A DNA stretch of 50,436 nt from positions 1 through 50,436 of the forward strand of contig NZ_JACONT010000027.1 of NCBI RefSeq assembly GCF_014358075.1, given 5' to 3'. The notes under the pieces are model-generated. The model searched no databases. It was not told the origin of the DNA and worked only from the letters and a program-made list of their open reading frames with translations. Every line of letters starts with the position of its first letter. The first letter of the stretch is position 1. Origin of the DNA: Sphingomonas albertensis. GTDB lineage: Bacteria; Pseudomonadota; Alphaproteobacteria; Sphingomonadales; Sphingomonadaceae. Positions 6,967-15,188 of the stretch are shown here, one piece after another. Position numbers and translations under genes: made by a program.

Positions 6967-9177
6967 ATGAAAAAACTGATCCTCGGTCCGGTCGTTGCGC
7001 TCGCGCTGGCGGCAAGCGTCCACGCACAGACCACGCTCAACGTCCGCGACGCCGATATCCGCGCGTTCATCGCCGATGCCGCCAAGGTCACCGGGCGGAC
7101 CTTCATCATCGACAACCGCGTCGCGGGGAAGGTGACCGTCGTCACCGATCGCCCGCTGTCGCGCTCCGAATATTTCGAGGTCTTCCTCTCGACCCTGCGC
7201 GCCAACGGCCTCGTCGCGGTGCCGACCTCGAACGGCGCGTTCCGCGTCCAGCCGCTCGACAACGCCGCCTCGCAGCCGAGCCGGATCGGCGTCGCGGGCG
7301 CGGCGCGCAACAGCTACGTCACCGAAATCGTCCGCCTCCGGGCGATCGACGCGCAGTCCGCGGTCGAGACCGTCCGCCCGCTGGTCAGCGCGCAAGGCTC
7401 GGTCAGCGCCAACCGCGGCGGCAACAGCCTCGTCGTGGTCGATTTCGCCGATAACATCCGCCGCATCCGCGAAGTCCTCCGCCGGATCGACACCGACACC
7501 TCGTCGACGCGGGTCGTGGCGCTGAAGAACGCCAGCGCCAAGGAGATCGCCACCGCGCTCCAGGGCCTGATCGGCGCGGGCACCGGGGGCGGGCAGGGCG
7601 GCGCAGCCGCGACCGGCCCCAGCGCGTCGGTCGTCGCCGTCGAAGGCTCGAACGCGGTCGCGTTGCGCGGCGACCCGACCACCGTCGCCCGCCTCGCACA
7701 GGTCGCCGCCGACCTCGATCAGAAGGCGCGCAACGGCACCGAGATCAGGGTCGTCTTCCTCGAGAACGCCGATGCCGAGCAGCTGCTGCCCGTGCTCCAG
7801 GAACTCGTCGGCCAGACCCCGACCCAGCCCGTGCAGACGGCTCTGTCGCGCTCGAACTTCGGATCGAGCAGCACCAACGGCGCGTCCGGCGGTCAGTCGA
7901 ACATGTCGCAGCCGCAGATCCCGCAGTCGGGGCCATCACCGAGCGGCGGCGGCGGCGGATCGGGCCAGCCGGCGATCACCGCGGCCGGCGGCAAGACCGC
8001 CGCGGTCGTGACGCGCTTTGCCGGCGCCAACGCGATCGTCATCGCCGCCCCCGCCGAGATCCAGCGTCAGCTCAACGACGTCGTCCGCCAGCTCGACACC
8101 CGCCGCGAACAGGTGCTGGTCGAGGCGATCGTCGCCGAAGTGTCGGATTCGACCGCCCGCACGCTCGGCGCGCAGTTCATCGTCGGCGACCCCAGCGGCG
8201 GCGCGTTCGGCGCATCGACCTTCTCCAACTCCGCGCCCAACATCCTGCAGATCGCCGGCGCGATCGGCGCGACCCAGCTCAACACGTCGAGCACGACGAC
8301 GGTCAACACCGACGGCAGCACGACGACGACCAACACCACCAGCGACGCCGCGAACACGCTGCAACAGTCGGCGATCAGCTCGATCCTCGCGGCGACGGGC
8401 GGTTTCGGGGGTTTCGGCGGCAAGATCGGCAGCACCTTCTTCGGCGCGATCATCAACGCGGTGAAGAGCGACACCACCTCGAACCTGCTCCAGGTCCCGC
8501 ACCTCGTCACGCTCGACAACCAGGAGGCGCACAGCCTCGTCGGGCAGGAAATCCCGATCACCACGGGGCAGGCGCTCAGCACCAATTTTGACAACGCCTT
8601 CCGCACCACGCAGCGCCAAAACGTCGGCATCGAACTCACCGTCCGCCCGCAGGTGAACTCGAGCGGCACGGTGAAGTTGAACCTCCGCCTCGAGGTCAGC
8701 TCGATCGCCGGTCCGGTGTCGAGCGACAACAGCGACCTGATCCTCAACAAGCGCGAGGTCGAGACCGTCCGCACCGTCGACGACGGCCAGATCGCGGTCA
8801 TCAGCGGCCTGCTCGACGACAATGAGCGCCGCACGATCGAGAAGATCCCGCTGCTCGGCGACATCCCCGTCCTCGGCCATCTGTTCACCTCGAAGGCGAA
8901 ACAGCGGTCGAAGACCAACCTGATGATCTTCATCCGCCCGACCATCCTACGTACCGCGGAGGACAGCCGGAAGCTGACCGAGCAGCGTTATGGCTATGTC
9001 CGCCTGCAACAGGGCCTGCAGGAGCCGGGTGCCGAGCCGTCGATCGATCAACTCGTCCGCGATTACATGGGCGCCGCCCCGCCGATCCCATCCGGCCCGA
9101 CCCCCGGCAGCATCGAAGACCCCCGCATCGCGGTCCCCGTGCGGACCTCGACGATGGTCGTCCGGCCCAAGAAATGA
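6967..9177 (+). CDS. gspD: Type II secretion secretin GspD
   Basis: This 736-residue protein forms the outer-membrane channel. It has a signal peptide (MKKLILGPVVALALAASVHA), an N0 domain from about residue 21 (TTLNVRDADIRAFIADAAK), repeated N1-N3 ring domains, and a Ser/Gly/Gln-rich insertion near 295-335. The secretin core follows at about 340-650, with the VPHLVTLDNQEA and IPLLGDIPVLGHLF motifs. A second low-complexity Ser/Thr/Asn patch lies around 435-460 inside the secretin gate region. A C-terminal tail of about 80 residues follows. Its stop overlaps the gspE start as ATGA, so the two are probably translationally coupled. No pilotin gene is recognisable nearby. Confidence 0.95.
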   Translation: MKKLILGPVVALALAASVHAQTTLNVRDADIRAFIADAAKVTGRTFIIDNRVAGKVTVVTDRPLSRSEYFEVFLSTLRANGLVAVPTSNGAFRVQPLDNAASQPSRIGVAGAARNSYVTEIVRLRAIDAQSAVETVRPLVSAQGSVSANRGGNSLVVVDFADNIRRIREVLRRIDTDTSSTRVVALKNASAKEIATALQGLIGAGTGGGQGGAAATGPSASVVAVEGSNAVALRGDPTTVARLAQVAADLDQKARNGTEIRVVFLENADAEQLLPVLQELVGQTPTQPVQTALSRSNFGSSSTNGASGGQSNMSQPQIPQSGPSPSGGGGGSGQPAITAAGGKTAAVVTRFAGANAIVIAAPAEIQRQLNDVVRQLDTRREQVLVEAIVAEVSDSTARTLGAQFIVGDPSGGAFGASTFSNSAPNILQIAGAIGATQLNTSSTTTVNTDGSTTTTNTTSDAANTLQQSAISSILAATGGFGGFGGKIGSTFFGAIINAVKSDTTSNLLQVPHLVTLDNQEAHSLVGQEIPITTGQALSTNFDNAFRTTQRQNVGIELTVRPQVNSSGTVKLNLRLEVSSIAGPVSSDNSDLILNKREVETVRTVDDGQIAVISGLLDDNERRTIEKIPLLGDIPVLGHLFTSKAKQRSKTNLMIFIRPTILRTAEDSRKLTEQRYGYVRLQQGLQEPGAEPSIDQLVRDYMGAAPPIPSGPTPGSIEDPRIAVPVRTSTMVVRPKK

Positions 9178-10871
9178 TCATCCGCGAAGGCTTCCCCTCC
9201 GAATCTTCTTCCCCCCTCCCGCAAGCGGGAGGTGCCGGGGGTGGGCCCGCGCTAACCTCCAGCGATACCCTTGAAGGCGGGAGCGGGCACGCGCTTTCCC
9301 CAAACGATACCCTCGAAGGAGAGCGCGAGCCCACCCCCAACCCCTCCCGCTTGCGGGAGGGGAGTGAGATAGCACTCCCCCAGATCACCATCCCCTACGC
9401 CTTCGCCCGAAAATTCGGCGTCGTCATCGACCACACCGACACCGATTCGCACCTCACGATCGCCATGCGCGCCGGCGCAGACCCGAAAGTCCTGCTCGAA
9501 CTCCGCCGCTACCTCGCGCGCCCGTTCGACGTGACCTTCGTCGAACAGATTGCCTTCGACCGCCTCCTGTCGAACGTCTACGCGATGGACGGCCAGGCCA
9601 ACGCGCTCGCCGCGGTCGGGATGGGCGACGAACTCGACCTGCTCGCGGGCGACATGCCGACCGCGGAGGACCTGCTCGATACCGCCGACGATGCCCCCGC
9701 TATCCGTCTCATCAACGGCATCATCGCCGACGCCGCACGCAATGGCGTGTCGGACATCCATATCGAGCCGTATGAGTCCGGCCTCGTCGTCCGCATGCGG
9801 ATCGACGGCGTGCTGCGCGAAACGCTGCGCATGCCGCCCAACGTTGCACCGGTGGTGGTCAGCCGCATCAAGGTGATGGCGCGCCTCGACATCGCCGAGC
9901 GCCGCGTGCCGCAGGATGGCCGCATGGGGCTGACGCTCGGCGGCAAGCTGCTCGACGTCCGCGTCTCGACGCTGCCGTCGCGAGCCGGCGAACGCGTCGT
10001 GCTGCGTATCCTCGACAAGGAAAACGCCGGCATCGACCTCGAAGCGCTCGGCCTGCCGCCCGCGCTGTTCGCGTTGCTCAACGAAGCGCTGAGCGAACCC
10101 AACGGCATCATCCTCGTCACCGGCCCGACCGGCTCGGGCAAGACCACCTCGCTCTACGCCGCGCTCCGTTTGCTCAACGACGGCAGCCGCAACATCCTGA
10201 CGGTCGAGGACCCGGTCGAGTACGCCGTCGACGGCGTCGGCCAGACGCAGGTCAACCCGAAGGTCGGCCTTACCTTCGCGGCGGGCCTGCGCGCGATCCT
10301 CCGCCAGGATCCCGACGTCGTCATGGTCGGCGAAATCCGCGACCGCGAGACCGCCGAGATCGCGGTGCAGGCGTCGCTCACCGGGCATCTCGTGCTGTCG
10401 ACCGTCCACACCAACGACGCGATCGGCGCGATCACCCGCATGCGCGACATGAAGGTTGAGAGCTTCCTGCTCGCCTCGACACTGCGCGCGGTGATCGCGC
10501 AGCGGCTCGTGCGACGGCTGTGCCCGACGTGCCGCAAGGCGGTCCCCGCCTCCGATACGGTAGCCCCCTTGCTCGGCATCGCTCCCGAAGCGATCGTCTA
10601 CGTCGCGCAAGGCTGCGAAGACTGCAACCAGACCGGCTACAAGGGCCGCATCGGCGTCTTCGAAGCGGTCCGCATCGACGACACCATCCGCCGCCTGATC
10701 AACACCGACGGCCACGAATCCGAAATCACCGCACACGCCTTCGCCAAGTCCCCGAACCTGGCGCAGTCGGCGCGTGACCTGGTCCTGTCCGGCCAAACCA
10801 CGGCAGAGGAAGCCGTCCGAGTATCCCGCCGCGATACGACCGAAGTGCTGGAAGAGGTGGCCGATGCATAA
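9174..10871 (+). CDS. gspE: Type II secretion ATPase GspE
   Basis: This 565-residue cytoplasmic ATPase powers pseudopilus assembly. It has an N-terminal GspL-binding domain, a Walker A motif GPTGSGKTT at 317-325, an Asp box and Walker B-like region (DPDVVMVGEIRDRE), a His box, and a four-Cys zinc motif (CPTC then CEDC) near the C-terminus. The start at 9174 overlaps the gspD stop as ATGA. Residues about 11-63 are unlike GspE: they are encoded by a palindromic repeat (9212-9364) that keeps the frame. Without it the protein would be of ordinary length. No ATG lies between the insert and residue 70, so the insert is probably translated. Confidence 0.95.
   Translation: MIIREGFPSESSSPLPQAGGAGGGPALTSSDTLEGGSGHALSPNDTLEGEREPTPNPSRLREGSEIALPQITIPYAFARKFGVVIDHTDTDSHLTIAMRAGADPKVLLELRRYLARPFDVTFVEQIAFDRLLSNVYAMDGQANALAAVGMGDELDLLAGDMPTAEDLLDTADDAPAIRLINGIIADAARNGVSDIHIEPYESGLVVRMRIDGVLRETLRMPPNVAPVVVSRIKVMARLDIAERRVPQDGRMGLTLGGKLLDVRVSTLPSRAGERVVLRILDKENAGIDLEALGLPPALFALLNEALSEPNGIILVTGPTGSGKTTSLYAALRLLNDGSRNILTVEDPVEYAVDGVGQTQVNPKVGLTFAAGLRAILRQDPDVVMVGEIRDRETAEIAVQASLTGHLVLSTVHTNDAIGAITRMRDMKVESFLLASTLRAVIAQRLVRRLCPTCRKAVPASDTVAPLLGIAPEAIVYVAQGCEDCNQTGYKGRIGVFEAVRIDDTIRRLINTDGHESEITAHAFAKSPNLAQSARDLVLSGQTTAEEAVRVSRRDTTEVLEEVADA
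9212..9364. repeat. Family-B palindromic element inside gspE
   Basis: Long imperfect inverted arms lie at about 9212-9253 and 9325-9364, each containing a smaller GC-rich hairpin. The centre has a direct duplication (GATACCCTTGAAGG near 9265 and GATACCCTCGAAGG near 9306). The element lies within the coding region of gspE and adds about 51 codons without a stop or a frame change. Confidence 0.85.
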
Positions 10872-10875
10872 CCCC

Positions 10876-10985
10876 TCTTCCCCCCTCCCTGAAAGGGAGG
10901 GGCCGGGGGTGGGTCGGCCGGCTCGGGCCACCGCCCCCCGCATCATAAACCAACCCACCCCCAACCCCTCCCTTCCAGGGAGGGG
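10876..10985. repeat. Family-B palindromic element between gspE and gspF
   Basis: The left arm 10876-10917 and right arm 10950-10985 are inverted relatives, each with an internal hairpin; the right one has a perfect 9-bp stem (10965-10973 with 10977-10985) and a 3-base loop. The left arm is identical over 42 bases to 50359-50400. The distal stem strand ends in GGGAGGGGAG, which is the likely ribosome binding site of gspF. Confidence 0.85.
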
Positions 10986-10993
10986 AGCACATC

Positions 10994-12220
10994 GTGGCTG
11001 ATTTCGACTACATCGCGATCGACACCAAAGGCGCCGAACGCCGCGGCCACGTCGCCGCGCCCGACATGGACGTCGCGCGCGCCACCCTCGATGCGCGCAA
11101 GTTCTACGTCGTCAAGATCACCCCCGGCGCACCGCCCCAGGCCTCGAAGGGCCGCCCGCTATTCGGTCTCCAGCTCGGCACGCCGAAGATGTCGGGCAAG
11201 AACCTCACCCTCTTCACCCGCCAGCTCGCCACGCTGAACCGCGTCTCTCCGCTCGAGGAATCACTCCGCACGATTACTCGCCAGACCGAACAGGACAGCG
11301 TCCGCACCATAGTCCAGCACGTCCACGCCGGCGTCGTCGAAGGCCGGAGGCTCGCCGATGCCATGGCCCGCGAACCCAAGAGCTTCCCGCCGCTCTACCG
11401 CGCGATGGTCTCGGCCGGCGAAAGTTCGGGCTCGCTCCCGACCATCCTCGACCGCTTGGCGGCCCTGCTTGAACGCCAGGCCGAAATCCGCGGCAAGCTC
11501 ATCACCGCGCTGGCCTATCCCTCCATCCTCGCGCTCGTCGCGCTCGGCGTCGTGACCGCTCTGATGATGTTCGTCGTGCCCCAGGTGGTCGAGCAATTCG
11601 ACACAGTTGGCCAGCAATTACCGTTACTTACGCGGATGGTCATGGCCTTCTCCGCCTTCCTCGTCGGCTATTGGTGGGTGATCGCTCTTGGCCTAACCCT
11701 GTCTAACCTTCTTTTGTGGCGCGCCCTCAAGGACCCCACCTTCCGCCTCGCCTTCGACAGCTGGCTGCTCCGCATTCCGATGCTCGGCCGCCTCATCCGA
11801 GACCTCCACGCAGCCCGCATGGCGCGCACGCTCGGCACGATGGTCGCCAGCCGCCTGCCGCTGCTCGACGGCCTCAACCTGACCGCCAGCACGATCCACA
11901 ACCGCCGCCTCCGCCTCGCCTCGGACCAGATCGTCGACGCGATCCGCGGCGGCGGCAGCTTGTCCGCCGCGATGCGCCGCGCCGGCGTCTTCCCCCCGCT
12001 GCTGACGTATCTCGCAGCCTCGGGCGAAGCCGCCGGCCGTCTCGACGAGATGCTGGAGCGCGCCGCCGACTATCTCGAACGCGAGTTCGACCGCTTCACC
12101 GCCACCGCATTGTCGCTGCTCGAACCGCTGATCATCGTCGTGATGGGCGGCATAGTCGCGACGATCGTGCTATCCATCCTGCTCCCGATCCTCCAGCTCA
12201 ACACGCTGGCCGGACAATGA
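10994..12220 (+). CDS. gspF: Type II secretion inner-membrane platform protein GspF
   Basis: This 408-residue polytopic protein anchors the GspE ATPase. It has two GspF domains (about residues 70-195 and 275-398) and three membrane segments (about 170-195, 220-245 and 375-400). The start is a GTG at 10994 (MADFDYIAIDTKG, the usual GspF beginning). Its ribosome binding site appears to come from the arm of the palindromic element just upstream, and is partly inside that hairpin. This is the only gap in an otherwise overlapping gspD-N operon. The stop overlaps the gspG start as ATGA. Confidence 0.95.
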   Translation: MADFDYIAIDTKGAERRGHVAAPDMDVARATLDARKFYVVKITPGAPPQASKGRPLFGLQLGTPKMSGKNLTLFTRQLATLNRVSPLEESLRTITRQTEQDSVRTIVQHVHAGVVEGRRLADAMAREPKSFPPLYRAMVSAGESSGSLPTILDRLAALLERQAEIRGKLITALAYPSILALVALGVVTALMMFVVPQVVEQFDTVGQQLPLLTRMVMAFSAFLVGYWWVIALGLTLSNLLLWRALKDPTFRLAFDSWLLRIPMLGRLIRDLHAARMARTLGTMVASRLPLLDGLNLTASTIHNRRLRLASDQIVDAIRGGGSLSAAMRRAGVFPPLLTYLAASGEAAGRLDEMLERAADYLEREFDRFTATALSLLEPLIIVVMGGIVATIVLSILLPILQLNTLAGQ

Positions 12221-12669
12221 GGTTGTACATGCGTCCCGAAGTCAAAAAGCGTCGCCGCGAAGCCGGCTTTACTCTCGTCGAGCTGATGGTGGTGATCGTC
12301 ATCATCGGCCTGCTCGCCACGATCGTCGCGCTCAACGTGCTGCCCTCGGGCGACACCGCGCGGATCCAGAAGGCGAAGGCCGACATCGCCCAGATCGAGG
12401 GCGGGCTGGAACTCTACAAGCTCCAGAACATGACCTTCCCCAACACCTCGCAAGGACTGAACGCGCTGGTCACCGCGCCTGCCGGCCTGACCGATCCCTC
12501 GCGCTACCAGCGTGGCGGGTATCTCAAGAAGCTGCCGAACGATCCCTGGGGCCGCCCGTATCTCTACGCATCACCCGGCACGCACGGCGAGGCCGACGTC
12601 TGGACCTTCGGGGCCGACGGCAAGGAAGGCGGCGAGGGGATCGATGCCGATATCGGCAGCTGGCAGTAA
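12217..12669 (+). CDS. gspG: Type II secretion major pseudopilin GspG
   Basis: This 150-residue protein has a basic leader ending KRRREAG, followed by the type IV prepilin cleavage site and N-methylation region FTLVELMVVIVIIGLL, with Glu at position +5. The C-terminal half has the GspG hallmarks LPNDPWGRPY and a calcium-loop-like region ending in DADIGSW. It polymerises as the body of the pseudopilus after cleavage by a prepilin peptidase, whose gene is not in this window. The ATG at 12217 overlaps the gspF stop; a second ATG four codons later is an alternative. Confidence 0.95.
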   Translation: MRLYMRPEVKKRRREAGFTLVELMVVIVIIGLLATIVALNVLPSGDTARIQKAKADIAQIEGGLELYKLQNMTFPNTSQGLNALVTAPAGLTDPSRYQRGGYLKKLPNDPWGRPYLYASPGTHGEADVWTFGADGKEGGEGIDADIGSWQ

Positions 12670-13147
12670 GCGCGAAGCAGGCTTCACGCCTGTGAGGCGT
12701 TCCGCCGAACTCGGCTTCACACTGGTCGAGCTGATGGTCGTCGTCACGATCATTGGCCTCGCATCGGCGGTGGCCGTGCTCGTGATGCCGGACCCGCGCG
12801 GCCGCGTGCTCGATGAAGCGACGCGCTTCGCCCTGCGCACCCGCGCGGCGCACGATTCGGCGATCGTCGACGCGCGTCCGGTCAGCGTCTGGATCACTGG
12901 CGGCGGCTATGGCTTCGACCAACGGCTGGCGGGGGGCTGGACGCCGATCGCCGAGAAACCGATGCGCGTCGAACGCTGGAACGACGGCACCAGGGCCAGC
13001 ATCGGCGACGCCAGCGGTCGAATGCGCGTAACCTTCGACCCGACCGGACTTGTCGATCGCCCGGCGGAAATCCGGCTCGATCGCGGCGGGGTTGCTGCCA
13101 CCGTGCATATCGACGCCGACGGCAGCGTGCGCGCCGATGCGGGCTGA
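12644..13147 (+). CDS. gspH: Type II secretion minor pseudopilin GspH
   Basis: This protein carries the prepilin site ELG/FTLVELMVVVTIIG followed by a GspH-like beta-rich domain. The start is uncertain. The ATG at 12644 (167 residues) overlaps gspG by 26 bases and gives a 24-residue leader; a GTG at 12692 would give an 8-residue leader. In the longer form the leader contains REAGFTPV, a near copy of the prepilin motif, just before the real one. It is a minor pseudopilin at the tip or shaft of the pseudopilus. Confidence 0.88.
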   Translation: MPISAAGSKREAGFTPVRRSAELGFTLVELMVVVTIIGLASAVAVLVMPDPRGRVLDEATRFALRTRAAHDSAIVDARPVSVWITGGGYGFDQRLAGGWTPIAEKPMRVERWNDGTRASIGDASGRMRVTFDPTGLVDRPAEIRLDRGGVAATVHIDADGSVRADAG

Positions 13148-13508
13148 GCGCGGCTTTACCCTCATCGAGATCATGGTCGCGCTGGCCGTCTTCAGCCTCG
13201 CGGCGATGGCGCTGGTGCGTCTGGAGAGCGCGACGATCCGAGGCGCCTCGATCCTCGACGAAACGCTGGTTGCGCAGATGGTCGCCCGCAACGTCGCGAT
13301 CGAGGCGGTAACCGACGCGCAACCGCCGACCGCGGGCCGCGTCACCGGTGTCGAGACGAACGGCGGCCAAGCCTGGACCTGGACCCGGCAGGTCAGCGCG
13401 CTCGGCGGCTCGCGCGTGCTGCGGATCGACGTGGTGGTCGCCGACCGTACCGGCACCCAACTCGGCCGCCTGACGATGGTGCGCCCTGCGCCGCGGTCGG
13501 CGACATGA
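13137..13508 (+). CDS. gspI: Type II secretion minor pseudopilin GspI
   Basis: This 123-residue protein has a very short leader, MRAERG, then FTLIEIMVALAVFSLAAMAL, the prepilin site with Glu at +5. The rest matches the small GspI fold (IRGASILDETLVAQMVARNVA). GspI is thought to start the pseudopilus tip complex with GspJ and GspK. It overlaps gspH by 11 bases, and its stop overlaps the gspJ start as ATGA. Confidence 0.92.
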   Translation: MRAERGFTLIEIMVALAVFSLAAMALVRLESATIRGASILDETLVAQMVARNVAIEAVTDAQPPTAGRVTGVETNGGQAWTWTRQVSALGGSRVLRIDVVVADRTGTQLGRLTMVRPAPRSAT

Positions 13509-14191
13509 CCGTTGATCGGAGGCCAGGCGAGGCGGGCTTTACGCTGATCGAGGTCATGGTCTCGCTGATGATCTTCGGGATGATTGCCGCAGCAGGTGTC
13601 GCCATCCTGTCGTTCAGCGTGAGGGCACAGAGTTCGACCGGCGCCAAGCTCGACGATATCAGCGCGCTCACCCGGACGATGTCGATCCTGTCCGCGGATC
13701 TTGCCCAGGCCTCGAATCGCGTCACGCGCGACGAAGCCGGAACGCGGATACCGGCGTTCGTCGGCGAAAGCGGATCGGGCGTTACGCCTACGCTCCGCCT
13801 CGTGCGTGCCGGCTGGAGCAATATTGACGGTACCGCCCGGTCCAACATGCAGAAGGTCGCCTACCGCGTCGATGCGGGCGCTCTCCAGCGGATCGCCTAT
13901 CCGATGATCGACGGTGCCCAGCCTCTGCCGCCGGCCGCGCTTCTCACCCGTGTTCGCCAGATCGGGCTTCGCTACCGGATCGCCGGCGCCTGGAGCGATC
14001 GCTGGGACGGGGCAGGCGGCGCGCCCTTGCCCGACGCGATGGAATTGCGTGTCCAACGCGACGATGGGACGCAATTTCGCCAGATGTTTCTGGTCGGCAC
14101 CGGCTACAAACCGATGCCTGCCGATATCAGCGAGGCTAGTTCTCCGGCGACCCCCGCCTCGCAACAGGGGGCGTCCGGTGCGCGAAACTGA
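13505..14191 (+). CDS. gspJ: Type II secretion minor pseudopilin GspJ
   Basis: This 228-residue protein has leader MTVDRRPGEAG, cleavage before FTLIEVMVSLMIFGMIAAAG and a GspJ domain with the W-S-N-I-D region near 105. The C-terminus is Ala/Ser/Pro-rich. It forms the tip complex with GspI and GspK. It overlaps gspK by 14 bases. Confidence 0.92.
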   Translation: MTVDRRPGEAGFTLIEVMVSLMIFGMIAAAGVAILSFSVRAQSSTGAKLDDISALTRTMSILSADLAQASNRVTRDEAGTRIPAFVGESGSGVTPTLRLVRAGWSNIDGTARSNMQKVAYRVDAGALQRIAYPMIDGAQPLPPAALLTRVRQIGLRYRIAGAWSDRWDGAGGAPLPDAMELRVQRDDGTQFRQMFLVGTGYKPMPADISEASSPATPASQQGASGARN

Positions 14192-15188
14192 TCCGGTGCC
14201 ATCGCGCGGTATTGAGAGGGGGACAGAGCGGGGCGCCGCCTTGCTGACCGTGCTGATGCTGGTCGCGATCATCGCCGTGATGGCGGGCGCCGCGCTCGAA
14301 AAGCTGCGATTGTCGACGCGGTTGGCGGGGAATGCCGCGACCGGCGAGCAGGCGCGCGCCTATGCGCTGGCCGCCGAGACGATGGCGCTCACCCGCATCT
14401 CCAACCTGCTTGGACCGAGCCCGACGCGCGTGACGTTGGCCGGCGGGTGGAGCAACACGCCGTTCGGTCTGCCGGTACCCGGCGGCTTCGCGACCGCGCG
14501 CGTGCGGGACGGTGCGAACTGCTTCAACCTCAACAGCCTGGTTCGGATGACCGAACCGGGCGTCTACATGACGCAACGCGAGGTTCGCCCGCAGTTCGTC
14601 CGCCTGATGCGGCTCCTCGATGTGCCGGTACAGGTCGCTGAACAGGTCGCGGCGGGCACGGCGGACTGGATCGACACCGATCAGGATCAGCAGCAGATGG
14701 GGGCGGAGGACGGCGCCTATCTAGGTCGGGAGACGCCATATCGTACCGCCGGTACGCTGATGACCGACCCGAGCGAACTGCGGGCGGTGCTCGGCATGAC
14801 CCCGGAAATCTACGCCAGGCTGCGGCCCTGGATCTGCACGCTGCCGATCGCTAAACCATCGCCGATCAACGTCAATACGCTGTTGCCCGAACAGGCGGTG
14901 CTGCTGGCGATGATGTATCCCGACACGCTGTCGATCGGCAACGCGCAGCAGGCGCTGCTGCGGCGGCCTGTGCAGGGCTATGCCGAGATCGGTCAGATGC
15001 AGACGAGCCTGTCGCTGCTCGGGGCGTCGACGATCGCGCCAGGCGCGGAAGCTACGGTCGTTTCGAAATGGTTCACGCTCGATATCGACGTGACGCTCGG
15101 CCGCACGCAAATGCAGGAACGTGCGTTGATCGATGCGAACAGGGTTCCCGCGCAGCTCGTATCGCGGCAATGGGGCGAGCCATCATGA
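14178..15188 (+). CDS. gspK: Type II secretion minor pseudopilin GspK
   Basis: This 336-residue protein starts at a GTG (VRETDPVPSRG). The hydrophobic segment begins GAALLTVLMLVAIIAVMAG and lacks Glu at +5, which is normal for GspK, the pseudopilin that caps the filament. A large helical SAM-like domain follows (PINVNTLLPEQAVLLAMM). It is contained in a long frame open far upstream, but the earlier part overlaps gspJ and has no prepilin-like features. Its stop overlaps the gspL start as ATGA. Confidence 0.92.
   Translation: MRETDPVPSRGIERGTERGAALLTVLMLVAIIAVMAGAALEKLRLSTRLAGNAATGEQARAYALAAETMALTRISNLLGPSPTRVTLAGGWSNTPFGLPVPGGFATARVRDGANCFNLNSLVRMTEPGVYMTQREVRPQFVRLMRLLDVPVQVAEQVAAGTADWIDTDQDQQQMGAEDGAYLGRETPYRTAGTLMTDPSELRAVLGMTPEIYARLRPWICTLPIAKPSPINVNTLLPEQAVLLAMMYPDTLSIGNAQQALLRRPVQGYAEIGQMQTSLSLLGASTIAPGAEATVVSKWFTLDIDVTLGRTQMQERALIDANRVPAQLVSRQWGEPS

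Noticed and set aside
5331..7310. A 659-residue version of the dioxygenase extending across gspC and into gspD
   Set aside because: Only the last 218 residues match the family. The rest is antisense to gspC and gspD.
8960..9400. Frameshift or pseudogene at the gspD/gspE junction
   Set aside because: The odd stretch at the start of gspE is a palindromic element read in frame; both genes are intact with an ATGA overlap.
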